Assembly (NCBI GenBank): GCA_002500745.1
Contig: DLST01000018.1
Span: 281,227-345,226 of the forward strand
DNA length: 64,000 nt
Direction of reading: 5' to 3'
Source of the DNA: Sphingobacterium sp. UBA7855
GTDB taxonomy: Bacteria; Bacteroidota; Bacteroidia; Sphingobacteriales; Sphingobacteriaceae
The position numbers were made by a program, and so were the translations under genes. Shown one piece after another: positions 10,196-19,890 of this stretch; position 1 is the stretch's first letter, and each line of letters opens with the position of its first letter. The notes beneath the pieces were generated by a model. That model did no database searches, was not told the origin of the DNA, and saw only the letters and a list, made by a program, of their open reading frames with translations.

Positions 10196-11737
10196 TTAGG
10201 TTAATTCCAATACGATTACTGAAAAAGCAGGAATATCTACTTCAACAATACCATTAGCAACCTTCGCCTTGTTGTATACGGCAGGTGTAATGGTTGTCGG
10301 TTTGTCGAACGAATTATAATCGCGCAGATGCTCAGCAGTAAGTATTCTACCTGTCACTTTTCCAGCTTTCAATGAGCCCAAATCTACCTGAACTTTATTT
10401 TTCTTTTTTGGGTCAATATTTACAAAGGAAATATGTGTTCGGCCTTGCTTGTCCTGTGAAGCTGAAACCGAAACTGCAGGGATTTTCTCTTGATTAAATT
10501 CAAAATCCGTCGATTGCAGCGCTATAGGAATTAACTTCGCGTCCTGATGTACTTTATACATTTCCATGACATGGTACGTGGGCGTCAAAATCATATTCTT
10601 CCCTTCCGTAAGAATAACTGCTTGTAATACATTCACTGCCTGCGCTAAATTGGCCATCTTAACCCGACGAGCATGATTATTAAAGATATTCAATGTCATA
10701 CCAGCAATCATAGCATCACGCATGGTATTCTGTTGATAGAGAAAGCCGGGATTTGTACCCGGTTCGACCTCATACCATCCCCCCCATTCGTCTACGATTA
10801 GATCTATAAGTCCTTTTGGATCGTATTTGTCCATGATGGCAATATTCTTCTCTACTAGTTCATTCATAAACCAAGCAGATTTCATGGTTTTGAAATACTC
10901 TTCTTCCGAATATTTCGTTGCAGAGCCTTTCTTATCCCAGTTGATGACCGCATAGTGATGTAACCCCATACCTTTCATCAGACCACTTGGAATTTTCTTC
11001 ATGAGTGTTTCGGTCCAATTGTAATCTGCACTATTGGCACCAGAAGCAATTCGATATAGACCACTCCCATTCGTCCAATCCGACATGAAAGTAGCGTATT
11101 TGCGGTAGATATCAGTATAATAATCGGCAGTCATATTTCCACCACAGCCCCAAGCTTCATTTCCCACACCCCAGAATTTAACCTTCCAAGGTTCCTGCCG
11201 TCCATTTTTACGCCTCCAGTCTGACATGGGGCTTTCTCCTTTAAAGTTTACATATTGGACCCAATCAGCAAGCTCCTGCACCTCACCACTACCAACATTA
11301 CCAGCTAAATAAGGTTCTGCTCCAAGCAATTCACACATATTTAGAAAATCATGTGTTCCGAATGAATTATCTTCTGTCACGCCACCCCACCAGTTATTAA
11401 CCATAGCAGGACGTTGGGCTTTGGGGCCAACTCCATCTTTCCAATGATACGTATCGGCAAAACAGCCCCCGGGCCAACGTAGATTGGGGATGTTCAAATT
11501 TTTGAGGGCTTCGATGACATCTTTCCGAACGCCATCAGCGTGGGGAATCGAGTCATTTTTTTCACCAACATAAAATCCATCATAAATGCAGCGGCCCAAA
11601 TGTTCAGCAAAATGACCATATATATGTCGACTTATAATCTGCTCTTGCTGCGGAGTTTGCAATTTAACACTACTCTGTCCATGGAGTAACCCATTGACCA
11701 GCGCGAATACAACGCCTAATGTAAATCTTAGCTTCAT
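10196..11737 (-). CDS. Alpha-L-arabinofuranosidase, GH51 (short type)
   Basis: A 513-residue enzyme with a signal peptide (1-20, ending HGQ). It shows the short GH51 signatures HIYGHFAEHLGRCIYDG, LRWPGGCFADTYHW, GVGNEAWGCGG (acid/base Glu) and VDEWGGWYEVEPGTNPG (nucleophile Glu). The C-terminal beta-domain is complete. Short GH51 enzymes act on arabino-oligosaccharides. Many relatives are cytoplasmic, but the signal peptide places this one in the periplasm. It is 12 bp downstream of the mutarotase gene. Having two dissimilar GH51 enzymes suggests a split between polymer and oligosaccharide substrates. Confidence 0.93.
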   Translation of the reverse strand: MKLRFTLGVVFALVNGLLHGQSSVKLQTPQQEQIISRHIYGHFAEHLGRCIYDGFYVGEKNDSIPHADGVRKDVIEALKNLNIPNLRWPGGCFADTYHWKDGVGPKAQRPAMVNNWWGGVTEDNSFGTHDFLNMCELLGAEPYLAGNVGSGEVQELADWVQYVNFKGESPMSDWRRKNGRQEPWKVKFWGVGNEAWGCGGNMTADYYTDIYRKYATFMSDWTNGSGLYRIASGANSADYNWTETLMKKIPSGLMKGMGLHHYAVINWDKKGSATKYSEEEYFKTMKSAWFMNELVEKNIAIMDKYDPKGLIDLIVDEWGGWYEVEPGTNPGFLYQQNTMRDAMIAGMTLNIFNNHARRVKMANLAQAVNVLQAVILTEGKNMILTPTYHVMEMYKVHQDAKLIPIALQSTDFEFNQEKIPAVSVSASQDKQGRTHISFVNIDPKKKNKVQVDLGSLKAGKVTGRILTAEHLRDYNSFDKPTTITPAVYNKAKVANGIVEVDIPAFSVIVLELT

Positions 11738-11749
11738 CCTATATTGACT

Positions 11750-12904
11750 TTACTTTTTCACGATAAATTTATAAGTCGTTTTGGAGCTATATTGCTCGCC
11801 CGGCTTTAATACTGTTGATGCAAAATTGGGATGGTTCGGTGCATCTGGAAAATGTTGCGTTTCCAAACAGAATGCCGAACGGAATGGATAGACTTTTCCT
11901 GCTTTACCTTTAGGGTCTGTATCCTTCATAAAATTGCCACTGTAAAACTGCAAACCAGGTTCGGTCGTATAAACTTCCATTGCAATACCAGTCTTGCTTG
12001 TATACACCTGAGCAACTTTTTGGAAACCATCTTTCTTATCAAGTTCAAAATTATGATCATAGCCCTTTCCGATCTTCAGCTGCGCATTTTCATCCTCAAT
12101 CCGAGCACCAATACGTGTCGGCATCTTAAAATCAAATGCTGTACCCGCTACCGGCAAACTCTTTCCTGTTGGAATCAAGCTGTCATCAACTTCTGTAATC
12201 GCCTTTGCATCAATTTGAAGTTCGTGATCCAAAATCGAAGAATCACCGGCCCCGTTAAGATTAAAGTAAGCGTGGTTGGTAAGGTTCAATACGGTCTCCT
12301 TATCCGTTGTTGCTTGATAGTCTATCGCCAACCCATTGTCGTCCAAAGTGTAAGTTACCTCCATCTTGACTGTCCCCGGATAACCAGCTTCTTTATCGGG
12401 TGAAGTATAAGCCAATGTAATGGATGTTGCCGTGCTACTAACGATATCCCACACTTTATTATACACACCATTTGTACCACCATGAAGCGAATTTTCTCCG
12501 TCATTCTTTTCCAAAGAATACACCTCGCCATTCAGCTTAAACGAAGCTTTACCAATCCGATTACCATACCGTCCTACGATAGCCCCATAAAAATTATTAT
12601 AGTTTTCCTTGTATTCATTAGCTGAATCATAACCCAAAATCACATCTGTCAATTGACCATCCTTATTCGGAACATTTAAACTCACCAAGCGTGCGCCATA
12701 ATTTGTCAATGTAATGGCAAGTTTGTCATTCTTAAGCTGGAATAGTTTCACCTCTTTACCATCAATCTGGCTGTCAAAAGCCTGGTTGGAAGAAGAATCA
12801 GCCAGTGTCGATGCTGACTTATTTTGAGTTGACGGAGATTGGCAGCCATAAGCTAATGAAGCACAGGTCAACAAACCAATAATAATTTTCTTATTCATCT
12901 GCAA
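11750..12904 (-). CDS. galM: Aldose 1-epimerase (mutarotase), lipoprotein
   Basis: A 384-residue GalM-family protein. An N-terminal lipobox (LAYGC, Cys about 21) makes it a lipoprotein of the periplasmic side. Family motifs include YGARLVSLNVPNKDG, NNFYGAIVGRYGNRI, the catalytic-His segment LTNHAYFNL, and LETQHFPDAPNHPNF with the catalytic Glu. It interconverts alpha and beta anomers of an aldose; in this operon the likely substrate is L-arabinose released by the two GH51 enzymes, prepared for the symporter. The gene symbol reflects family name only. Confidence 0.9.
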   Translation of the reverse strand: MQMNKKIIIGLLTCASLAYGCQSPSTQNKSASTLADSSSNQAFDSQIDGKEVKLFQLKNDKLAITLTNYGARLVSLNVPNKDGQLTDVILGYDSANEYKENYNNFYGAIVGRYGNRIGKASFKLNGEVYSLEKNDGENSLHGGTNGVYNKVWDIVSSTATSITLAYTSPDKEAGYPGTVKMEVTYTLDDNGLAIDYQATTDKETVLNLTNHAYFNLNGAGDSSILDHELQIDAKAITEVDDSLIPTGKSLPVAGTAFDFKMPTRIGARIEDENAQLKIGKGYDHNFELDKKDGFQKVAQVYTSKTGIAMEVYTTEPGLQFYSGNFMKDTDPKGKAGKVYPFRSAFCLETQHFPDAPNHPNFASTVLKPGEQYSSKTTYKFIVKK

Positions 12905-12993
12905 TTAAGTTTTGTTCCATCGTTTTGATGGAGGCTTCCTAATTTCAATTAGGAATGGTTCATAATCATTTATTTAATCAAATAGCATTAATG
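12905..12993 (-). other. Intercistronic stem-loops between symporter and mutarotase genes
   Basis: Two short inverted repeats lie in the 89-bp gap: ttcctaatt / aattaggaa (12936-12944 and 12947-12955) and ccatc / gatgg (12917-12921 and 12927-12931). Neither is followed by a T-run on the minus strand. They may stabilise or process the operon mRNA. This is inference from base pairing only. Confidence 0.4.
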
Positions 12994-14694
12994 CTACCAA
13001 AAACGCACATAAATAGCAGTGACCAACAATAAAGTCACGACAATTAATGCCAATACGGATGGTTCTACTTTAAACATCGATCGATCCAAGACGAAAGCTT
13101 TTGGATTAACCTTTGGTCCAAATAAGCTAACGGCAATCATAGCGATCATAGTAAATACAAAAGCTAATCCCATACAGATCTGGAACGGAATTTCATATAC
13201 ACCAGCTTTATTCAGATACGCGGTATAGATCCATGTCTCTGGTCCAAAAACTTTCGTTGCAAACTCGTTGAAGAATATAGACAACGCAAATCCAGTGATC
13301 AGTCCAGTGATAGCCGCCGCCCCTGTGGTTCTTTTCCAAAACATACCCAACAAAAACATCGCAAAAACCCCAGGACTAATAAAACCGGTATATTTTTGAA
13401 TGAATGTAAATCCTCCGGCCCCGCCTATGCCCAGCGCATCGTTCCATGTAAACAGCACAGAAAGTAGAATAGAGATCACAATCGTTATCTTTCCTACCCA
13501 GACCATTTTAGCTTCGCTCGCGTCTTTATTGATATATTTTTTAAAGATATCCAATGTGAAGATTGTTGCGATACTATTTGCTTTTCCTGCTAATCCAGCA
13601 ACAATAGCAGCTGTTAAGGCAGCTAATGCAAGTCCTTTCATACCATTTGGCAAATAGCCCAAAATTGCTGAATATGCATTATCGGCATGAAACACTCCTC
13701 CAGGAGCCATTTCGTGTTGTAACGCCCCATTTTTGTATAGCACATAAGCGGCTATCCCCGGAAGCATAACGATAATCGGCATAAACAATTTTAGAAATCC
13801 GGCAAAAAGAATTCCTGTTCGCGCAGTCTTCAAATCTGCTCCCAAAGCGCGTTGTGTAATATATTGATTGCAGCCCCAGTAATTTAGGTTGACAATCCAG
13901 ATCCCGGCAAGGTACATCCCTATTCCAGGTAACATCAGATATTTATTAATATCTTCCTGACTAGCGCCAGGCCCGGGTTTATCAACAAAAAGGTTGAAAT
14001 GCTCTGGAGAGTCTTCCATCAGCTTATTAAATCCAGCTAAGGCATCTTTTCCTAAACCAAAATGTTCGCTGACTAACGTCAGTGCTACATAGGTCGTCGC
14101 TATACCACCAATAATCAATACAACAACCTGAATAACATCCGTAAAACCAATAACACGCATTCCTCCTAGGGTAATAATCACCGCAAATACAGCTAAGGCG
14201 ACTGTTATCGTATGAAAGCTATCTCCGCCGCCGGCCATACTTGAAATAGCGATTGCCCCTAAATACAAAATCGATGTCAGGTTGACAAAAACATATAAAA
14301 ACAACCAGAAAATTGCCATGATAAGACTTGTCGTTTCATTGTATCGATTATTTAAAAACTGGGGCATGGTGAAAATCTTATTTTTCAAATAAACCGGTAT
14401 AAACCAAACCGCCACAATAATTAGCGCTACCGCCGCAATAAGCTCATATGCCGCCACAGCAATACCGACCTCAAAGCCGTTACCGCTCATCCCTATAAAC
14501 TGTTCAGCCGAGATGTTTGACGCAATCAATGACGAACCTATGGCCCACCAAGTAAGTGACCCTTCTGCTAAAAAGTAGTCCTTGCTACTGCTCAAACTAT
14601 TGGTCTTTTTACGATAAATCCAATAGCCGTAGCCAGCTACGATAAAGAAGTAAATTACAAAGATGATGTAATCTACCGTTGCAAATTTTTCCAT
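12994..14694 (-). CDS. Sodium/solute symporter (SSS family), probable L-arabinose importer
   Basis: About 566 residues with roughly 14 hydrophobic segments and typical SSS motifs: ISAEQFIGMSGNGFEVGIA in the unwound TM1 region, GGMRVIGFTDVIQ, and LNYWGCNQYITQRALGA. The family couples sugar uptake to Na+ across the inner membrane. Its place between araA and the mutarotase argues for L-arabinose. An upstream in-frame ATG at 14749-14751 would add 19 residues, but MEKFATVDYIIF at 14694 matches the normal SSS N-terminus, with the first membrane segment at residues ~8-25, so it is chosen. Sugar specificity is inferred. Confidence 0.9.
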   Translation of the reverse strand: MEKFATVDYIIFVIYFFIVAGYGYWIYRKKTNSLSSSKDYFLAEGSLTWWAIGSSLIASNISAEQFIGMSGNGFEVGIAVAAYELIAAVALIIVAVWFIPVYLKNKIFTMPQFLNNRYNETTSLIMAIFWLFLYVFVNLTSILYLGAIAISSMAGGGDSFHTITVALAVFAVIITLGGMRVIGFTDVIQVVVLIIGGIATTYVALTLVSEHFGLGKDALAGFNKLMEDSPEHFNLFVDKPGPGASQEDINKYLMLPGIGMYLAGIWIVNLNYWGCNQYITQRALGADLKTARTGILFAGFLKLFMPIIVMLPGIAAYVLYKNGALQHEMAPGGVFHADNAYSAILGYLPNGMKGLALAALTAAIVAGLAGKANSIATIFTLDIFKKYINKDASEAKMVWVGKITIVISILLSVLFTWNDALGIGGAGGFTFIQKYTGFISPGVFAMFLLGMFWKRTTGAAAITGLITGFALSIFFNEFATKVFGPETWIYTAYLNKAGVYEIPFQICMGLAFVFTMIAMIAVSLFGPKVNPKAFVLDRSMFKVEPSVLALIVVTLLLVTAIYVRFW

Positions 14695-14766
14695 ATTTCC
14701 CAAATTGGTTATTATAAATAAGCCACTTATGCCTTCACGAGAGAAGGACATAAATGGCTCAAGTTA

Positions 14767-16269
14767 TTATTTACTGAGTAAATAATAAAGTTCATTCCAT
14801 TTTAATTGATCTTCGAGTTTCGCTAGCGTGGTGTCCTCATCGATCAAAACATACTCCAGGCCGGCAATACGCGCAAAATCTTCGAGATATTCAGGCGTCA
14901 AACTCAAACTATAAGCGGTATGGTGAGCACCTCCAGCTAAAATCCAGGCGCTGCAACCTGTTTTCATATCAGGAAGCGGTTTCCATAATACGCGTGCGAC
15001 AGGAAGCTTTGGTAAATCCTCTTCCACGGAAACACCTTGTACCTTATTAACGATCAAACGAAAGCGCGTTCCCATGTCGACCAACGAAGCATTCAGTGCA
15101 TCCCCGCTCTGACCGTTGAACACCAAACGGGCAGGATCCGCCTTGCCACCAATTCCTAGCGGATGCACTTCGATACGCGGTTTTCCGGTTGCTAACGCCG
15201 GGTCTACTTCTAACATATGTGAACCAAGTACCATTGGATTCTGTGGATCAAAATGGTAAGTATAGTCTTCCATAAATGCAGTGGTCCCCGATAATCCTGC
15301 CCCCATCACTTTACATGCACGCACCAAAGCTGGAGTCTTCCAATCTCCTTCACCTGCAAAACCATAACCCTCAGCCATTAATCGCTGTACTGCCAAGCCC
15401 GGAAGTTGCACCATACCATGCAAATCCTCAAAAGTATCCGTGAAACCTTTAAAGTTTCCTTTTTCCAAAAACTTCCTTAAACCAATTTCAATTTTAGCAG
15501 CCTCGATTAAGTTCGTACGAAACTCTCCGCCAGCTTTTACATTTTCGGCCAACTCATAAGAAGATTCGTACTCTGCTAGCAGTGCTTCAATTTCTGCTTC
15601 TGTACTCGAGTTGATAACCTCTACTAAATCACCGATTGCGTAAGTATTTACCGAAAAGCCAAATCTCGACTCCGCTTCCACTTTATCGCCGTCTGTAACC
15701 GCCACATAACGCATATTGTCACCAAATCGTGCAAATTTTGCGCCCTGCCAGTCATGCCACCCAGCTGCCGCGCGAGCCCAAACATTGATCCGCTCAAGCA
15801 CCTCCGCATCTTGCCAATGGCCAGTCACGACTTTACGCGCTATCTTTAGCCGGCTGACGATATGTCCAAACTCGCGATCTCCATGTGCGCTCTGATTGAG
15901 ATTCATAAAATCCATATCGATACTACTCCATGGAATGTCCTGGTTGTACTGCGTATGCAGATGTAGCAATGGTTTTTGTAACGCCTTTAAACCTCTAATC
16001 CACATTTTTGCTGGGGAAAATGTATGCATCCATGTGATGACACCTATACAATTTTCCGCACTATTGGCGGCAGCCAATGTCGCATATATCTCATCGGTAT
16101 TTTTTACGATCGGTTTATATTTTACTCCTACCGGAATTGCTTTTTGCGTATGAAGGTAATTTGCTATCTCTTCTGCATGTAGAGCAACTTGTCTTAAAGT
16201 CTCCTCTCCATACAGGTCTTGGCTACCCACGACAAACCAGACCTCAAGTTCTTTTAAATTGATATTCAT
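14767..16269 (-). CDS. araA: L-arabinose isomerase
   Basis: A 500-residue protein of normal family length. N-terminal [44 protein letters not shown] and [18 protein letters not shown] are classic AraA motifs. The acidic and histidine residues of the Mn2+ site are in the expected segments ([24 protein letters not shown]). It converts L-arabinose to L-ribulose in the cytoplasm. It lies 41 bp after araD and ahead of the symporter in the arabinose operon. Confidence 0.97.
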   Translation of the reverse strand: MNINLKELEVWFVVGSQDLYGEETLRQVALHAEEIANYLHTQKAIPVGVKYKPIVKNTDEIYATLAAANSAENCIGVITWMHTFSPAKMWIRGLKALQKPLLHLHTQYNQDIPWSSIDMDFMNLNQSAHGDREFGHIVSRLKIARKVVTGHWQDAEVLERINVWARAAAGWHDWQGAKFARFGDNMRYVAVTDGDKVEAESRFGFSVNTYAIGDLVEVINSSTEAEIEALLAEYESSYELAENVKAGGEFRTNLIEAAKIEIGLRKFLEKGNFKGFTDTFEDLHGMVQLPGLAVQRLMAEGYGFAGEGDWKTPALVRACKVMGAGLSGTTAFMEDYTYHFDPQNPMVLGSHMLEVDPALATGKPRIEVHPLGIGGKADPARLVFNGQSGDALNASLVDMGTRFRLIVNKVQGVSVEEDLPKLPVARVLWKPLPDMKTGCSAWILAGGAHHTAYSLSLTPEYLEDFARIAGLEYVLIDEDTTLAKLEDQLKWNELYYLLSK

Positions 16270-16310
16270 GTTAAATTGTAGTTTTTCTATAGATTTTTTA
16301 TTACTGAAAA

Positions 16311-17003
16311 TTATTGACCATAATAGGAATTAGCACCATGCTTCCGTTCATAATGCTTTTTGATCAGTGCAGGCTTTAATCGAGGCGCATTCGGATTGAT
16401 CTGTTCTGTCAACCAGGCCATTTTAGCAACCTGTTCGAGCACCGCGCTGTTATACACTGATTTTGCTCCAGTTTTACCCCAGGCAAATGGAGCATGGTTG
16501 CCAACAAGAATCATTTCCACTTCTTTATAGTCCAGCTCATGCTCAGTAAAGTGATTGATAATCTGAAAGCCTGTTTCATGCTCATAGTTCCCTGCAATCA
16601 TTTCATCGCTCATTGGTGGGGCACATGGAATATCTTTTGTCAGGTGATCGGCGTGTGTGGTACCAAAAATAGGGATATCCCGCTGCGCTTGTGCCCATGC
16701 TGTGGCGTAAGTTGAGTGTGTATGGGTAATACCTCCAATCTCTTCCCAGTGTTTGTAGAGCAGCGCATGCGTCTTGGTATCGGACGACGGGCGGAGATCA
16801 CCTTCAACGATTCGGCCGTCAAAATCCACAATTACCATATGCTCCGGCGAAAGTTCTTCATACGGAACACCACTAGGTTTAATAGCAAATACACCATGCT
16901 GACGATCCACCACACTCACATTTCCAAATGTAAAAAGCACTAAGCCCAATTGGGGTAATTGCATATTGCAATGATATGCTTCCTCTTTAATTGAATTATA
17001 CAT
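16311..17003 (-). CDS. araD: L-ribulose-5-phosphate 4-epimerase
   Basis: A 230-residue class II aldolase/epimerase. [11 protein letters not shown] and [16 protein letters not shown] bind the phosphate. [14 protein letters not shown] and GTTHADH supply the zinc-binding histidines. It converts L-ribulose 5-phosphate to D-xylulose 5-phosphate, the last step before the pentose phosphate pathway. The ATG at 17001-17003 ([10 protein letters not shown]) matches the family N-terminus and sits 16 bp after araB. An ATG at 17034-17036 would overlap araB and add 11 atypical residues. Confidence 0.96.
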   Translation of the reverse strand: MYNSIKEEAYHCNMQLPQLGLVLFTFGNVSVVDRQHGVFAIKPSGVPYEELSPEHMVIVDFDGRIVEGDLRPSSDTKTHALLYKHWEEIGGITHTHSTYATAWAQAQRDIPIFGTTHADHLTKDIPCAPPMSDEMIAGNYEHETGFQIINHFTEHELDYKEVEMILVGNHAPFAWGKTGAKSVYNSAVLEQVAKMAWLTEQINPNAPRLKPALIKKHYERKHGANSYYGQ

Positions 17004-17019
17004 GATTAAATTTGAATGG

Positions 17020-18708
17020 TTAAACAGTAAGGGCACGCAATTCTTTTCCTTCTACGAAAGCACCCAAAGCGCGGTAACGTTCGTAGCGTTGAGCATACAT
17101 GGGCACCCATTTCTCCTCGGGTATATAAGTTTGTTCAAAGCCTTGTCCCATCGCTGCCATTGCATCTTCGACGCGGTCATATAAACCCGCTGCCGTGGCG
17201 GCAAACATCGCTGCGCCGATAGCGCAGGTCTGCTCACTTTTGTGGATACGAATCGGCATATTCATTACATTGGCCATCATTTGCATAATAAAAGGTGATT
17301 TTTTTGCGACACCACCCAAACCAATCAAACCTTTTACAGGAATACCCTGGGCGACAAAGCGGTCCACAATCGCCTTTGCTCCAAAACATGTCGCTTCGAC
17401 AATGGCCCTGAAAATACGTGGAGCATCAGTTCCGAGGTGCAAACCCGTAATCGCACCTTTCAAGGATTGATCTGCATCGGGTGTACGGCGACCATTGAAC
17501 CAGTCAATTGCTAATTCGGACGCTTCTGTTACGGGAAGCAACGCAGCCTGCTCACTTAAACGAAACAATAGCTTATCCTCCAATGTGGCGATCAACTGTT
17601 CACGGTTTTCTTCAGACATACCTTCAACCTCTTGTATTAAATTCTTCGTTGGCCACAATAAAACCTGCTTCAGCCATGCGTAAGCATCACCAAATGCAGA
17701 TTGTCCGGCCTCCATGCCAATCATTCCCGGAATAATCGAACCATCTACCTGCCCACAGATCCCCTTCACCAAAGTATGCTGTACTTCCTCCTTTGGGGCA
17801 ACTAGCATGTCGCAAGTAGATGTTCCCATCACCTTACTTAAATAATACGGTTCAATTTGCCCCCCGACCGCACCCATATGACAGTCAAAAGCACCTACAC
17901 CGACAACGACCGACGTCGTAAGACCTAATCGCTGTGCCCATTCTTCCGAAAGTTGGCCAGCAGCTTTATCAGCCGTATAGGTTTCGGAAAACAGTCGGTC
18001 GACTATACCGTCCAACAAGGGGTCTAGCGACGAAAAAAAAGAATTAGGAGGCAATCCTCCAAATTCTTCAGCCCAAAGCGATTTGTGACCAGCCGAACAG
18101 ACACCACGTTTCATAGCAGCTACATCTGTTCCTCCAGTTAATAAAAAAGGAATGTAATCGCAATGTTCCACCCAGCTGTATGTAGCGGCACGCACCTTTT
18201 CATCAATCCTAAAAACATGAAGCAATTTGGCCCAGAACCATTCCGAAGAATAGACGCCCCCAACATACTTCAGATAATCGACTGAACTATTTTGATTATG
18301 AAGGTTAATCTCCTTGGCTTCCTGAACGGCAGTATGATCTTTCCATAAGACGAACATGGCATTGGGGTTGTGCTCAAATTCTGCCATTAAAGCTAGCGGA
18401 ATACCCTTTTCATTTACGGCAACTGGAGTAGACCCCGTTGTGTCAACGGAAATCGCTCTTACGGTTTCACCGATATTGCTTAATCCCGATTTGCTTAAGC
18501 AATCTTTTATGGTCGCTTCCAATCCTTCGATGTAATCCAAAGGGTGTTGCCTGAACTGACTTAAAGCAGCATCACAATACTCACCTCTTTTCCAACGCGG
18601 GTAGTAAAATACCGAAGACGCGATTTCCTCGCCATTGTTAGCATCGACCAATACCGAACGGACCGAATCACTTCCATAGTCCACCCCAATGACATGCGAT
18701 TTATTCAT
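17020..18708 (-). CDS. araB: Ribulokinase
   Basis: A 562-residue FGGY-family kinase. The N-terminal phosphate loop is IGVDYGSDSVRSVLVDA. VDTTGSTPVAV, a sugar-binding WKDHTA segment, GVGAFDCHMGAVGG and IGLGGVAKKSPFIMQM (C-terminal ATP-binding region) follow in family order. It phosphorylates L-ribulose. The chosen ATG at 18706-18708 gives the normal N-terminus; a longer frame to 18807 adds 33 unrelated residues and would run into the promoter. First gene of the arabinose operon, divergent from araR. Confidence 0.96.
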   Translation of the reverse strand: MNKSHVIGVDYGSDSVRSVLVDANNGEEIASSVFYYPRWKRGEYCDAALSQFRQHPLDYIEGLEATIKDCLSKSGLSNIGETVRAISVDTTGSTPVAVNEKGIPLALMAEFEHNPNAMFVLWKDHTAVQEAKEINLHNQNSSVDYLKYVGGVYSSEWFWAKLLHVFRIDEKVRAATYSWVEHCDYIPFLLTGGTDVAAMKRGVCSAGHKSLWAEEFGGLPPNSFFSSLDPLLDGIVDRLFSETYTADKAAGQLSEEWAQRLGLTTSVVVGVGAFDCHMGAVGGQIEPYYLSKVMGTSTCDMLVAPKEEVQHTLVKGICGQVDGSIIPGMIGMEAGQSAFGDAYAWLKQVLLWPTKNLIQEVEGMSEENREQLIATLEDKLLFRLSEQAALLPVTEASELAIDWFNGRRTPDADQSLKGAITGLHLGTDAPRIFRAIVEATCFGAKAIVDRFVAQGIPVKGLIGLGGVAKKSPFIMQMMANVMNMPIRIHKSEQTCAIGAAMFAATAAGLYDRVEDAMAAMGQGFEQTYIPEEKWVPMYAQRYERYRALGAFVEGKELRALTV

Positions 18709-18773
18709 TTTTGCTGAATTTGGTTTATAACTTATAATTGTTCTTAACGTCTTACTTTTCAATTTTCCATCTG

Positions 18774-18808
18774 TAAAGTTAGCATTGAAAAAAATAATTA
18801 GTGTCAAA
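18774..18808 (-). promoter_or_regulatory. Candidate araB promoter
   Basis: On the minus strand TTTG (18805-18808) is followed after 23 bases by TAACTTTA (18774-18781), one mismatch from the Bacteroidota -7 element TAnnTTTG. It is 65-100 bp upstream of the araB start and immediately downstream of the palindrome, a position suited to regulation. The spacing is slightly long. Confidence 0.4.
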
Positions 18809-18816
18809 TAAACATT

Positions 18817-18860
18817 TAATTTTTTAAATATGAAAGAAAATTTTCATATTTAAAAAATTA
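18817..18860. promoter_or_regulatory. Probable AraR operator: 19-bp-arm palindrome
   Basis: Left arm taattttttaaatatgaaa (18817-18835) and right arm tttcatatttaaaaaatta (18842-18860) are perfect reverse complements around a 6-base spacer. It lies between divergent araB and araR, just upstream of the candidate araB promoter. NrtR-family regulators bind palindromes in such positions, so an AraR site is the natural reading. No T-run or gene end makes a terminator unlikely. Confidence 0.65.
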
Positions 18861-18956
18861 ATCTAACTTCATAGCAGCAAATTATGATTGACCCTAAATC
18901 CTGATATAGGCATAAACGACTGTTTAAAGGAGTATATCAGACAATTATTATACTTA

Positions 18957-18988
18957 TTTTTAGCTATTTACTTTTTTACATAGTTTTG
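18957..18988 (+). promoter_or_regulatory. Candidate araR promoter
   Basis: TAGTTTTG (18981-18988) matches the Bacteroidota -7 consensus TAnnTTTG exactly and lies 50 bp before the araR ATG. The -33 element is weak (TTTT at 18957-18960, 20-base spacer). Confidence 0.4.
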
Positions 18989-19038
18989 CCCATGGAATTG
19001 GTGGGGTGAAGTCAGATAAAACGATAAAACGATAGACA

Positions 19039-19743
19039 ATGGAATATTATAAAAAAGATTCAGGGATCCTTTTGGCTGTAGACTGTATCATATTTGGATT
19101 TAACGGCGAATCCCTAGAAGTACTTTTAATTAAACGCGATTTCGAACCAGAAAGAAATAAATGGAGCCTAATGGGCGGTTTCGTTCAATCCAATGAAAGT
19201 CCTGAAGAAGCTGCAAGCAGAGTGCTGAGACAGCTAACAGGACTTGAAAATGTATATATGGAGCAATGTAGCGTATTTGGGGAGCCTACCCGAGAACCTA
19301 ACGATCGCGTTGTCAGCATCTGTTACTTTGCCCTGATTGATACGCAACAGTATAAACATATCCTCAGTGATGATTACGAAGCAAAATGGTTTCCTTTGCA
19401 AGAGCGCCCAGCACTTATCTTCGACCACGATCAGATGATTACGTCAGCGCAGCACCGCCTACGCATGAAAGCAGCGTTATATCCCATATTATTTGAATTG
19501 CTACCCGAGAAATTTACCATCCCCCAAATTGCGGCGCTGTATGAAGGCGTGTATAATATCGAGCTGGATAAGCGCAATTTCAGCCGAAAACTCCTATCTT
19601 CAGATCTTATCATCAAACTCCAAGAAAAGGATAAAGAAAACTCGAAGAAAGGAGCCTATTTCTTTAAATTGAATACGGCTATTTATAAGGAAAAGATCAT
19701 GTCCTTTCTTCGTTATTTACCGAGCTGGTCTATTGAGCCCTAA
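19039..19743 (+). CDS. araR: AraR-type regulator: Nudix-like domain with winged helix (NrtR family)
   Basis: A 234-residue protein. Residues about 8-145 form a Nudix-like domain (LLAVDCIIFGF, then GGFVQSNESPEEAASRVLRQLTGL at about 47-69). The Nudix box is degenerate: the REUxEE core reads RVLRQL, so hydrolase activity is probably lost and the domain likely senses a ligand. Residues about 150-225 are a C-terminal winged helix (IPQIAALYEGVYNIELDKRNFSRKLL). Bacteroides AraR of this architecture represses arabinose genes and responds to L-arabinose. Divergence from araB and the palindrome between them support the same role here. Confidence 0.85.
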   Translation: MEYYKKDSGILLAVDCIIFGFNGESLEVLLIKRDFEPERNKWSLMGGFVQSNESPEEAASRVLRQLTGLENVYMEQCSVFGEPTREPNDRVVSICYFALIDTQQYKHILSDDYEAKWFPLQERPALIFDHDQMITSAQHRLRMKAALYPILFELLPEKFTIPQIAALYEGVYNIELDKRNFSRKLLSSDLIIKLQEKDKENSKKGAYFFKLNTAIYKEKIMSFLRYLPSWSIEP

Positions 19744-19890
19744 AAATGAAGCAGGAAAATCTGATCTAACAATAGGAATATATTCACTTTCAATTTTCGT
19801 TTTTTCAATTATTCCTTATATTTATCACAGGTATATCCTAGCTTTACATCTAGGAAAAGCTAAATGATACATTTTATAACTATAAACAAC

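Larger units (their letters stand above)
18709..19038. promoter_or_regulatory. araB-araR divergent regulatory region
   Basis: A 330-bp AT-rich intergenic region with no gene. It holds the long palindrome at 18817-18860, a candidate araB promoter on the minus strand and a candidate araR promoter on the plus strand. The arrangement fits one regulator controlling both directions. Confidence 0.7.

Noticed and set aside
14695..14751. Longer symporter start at 14751
   Set aside because: The added residues are not typical of the SSS family; the usual first helix starts just after the ATG at 14694.
18709..18807. Longer araB start at 18807
   Set aside because: The extra 33 residues are unlike ribulokinases and would cover the promoter region.
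18817..18860. Terminator
   Set aside because: It lies upstream of two divergent genes and ends neither of them; an operator fits better.
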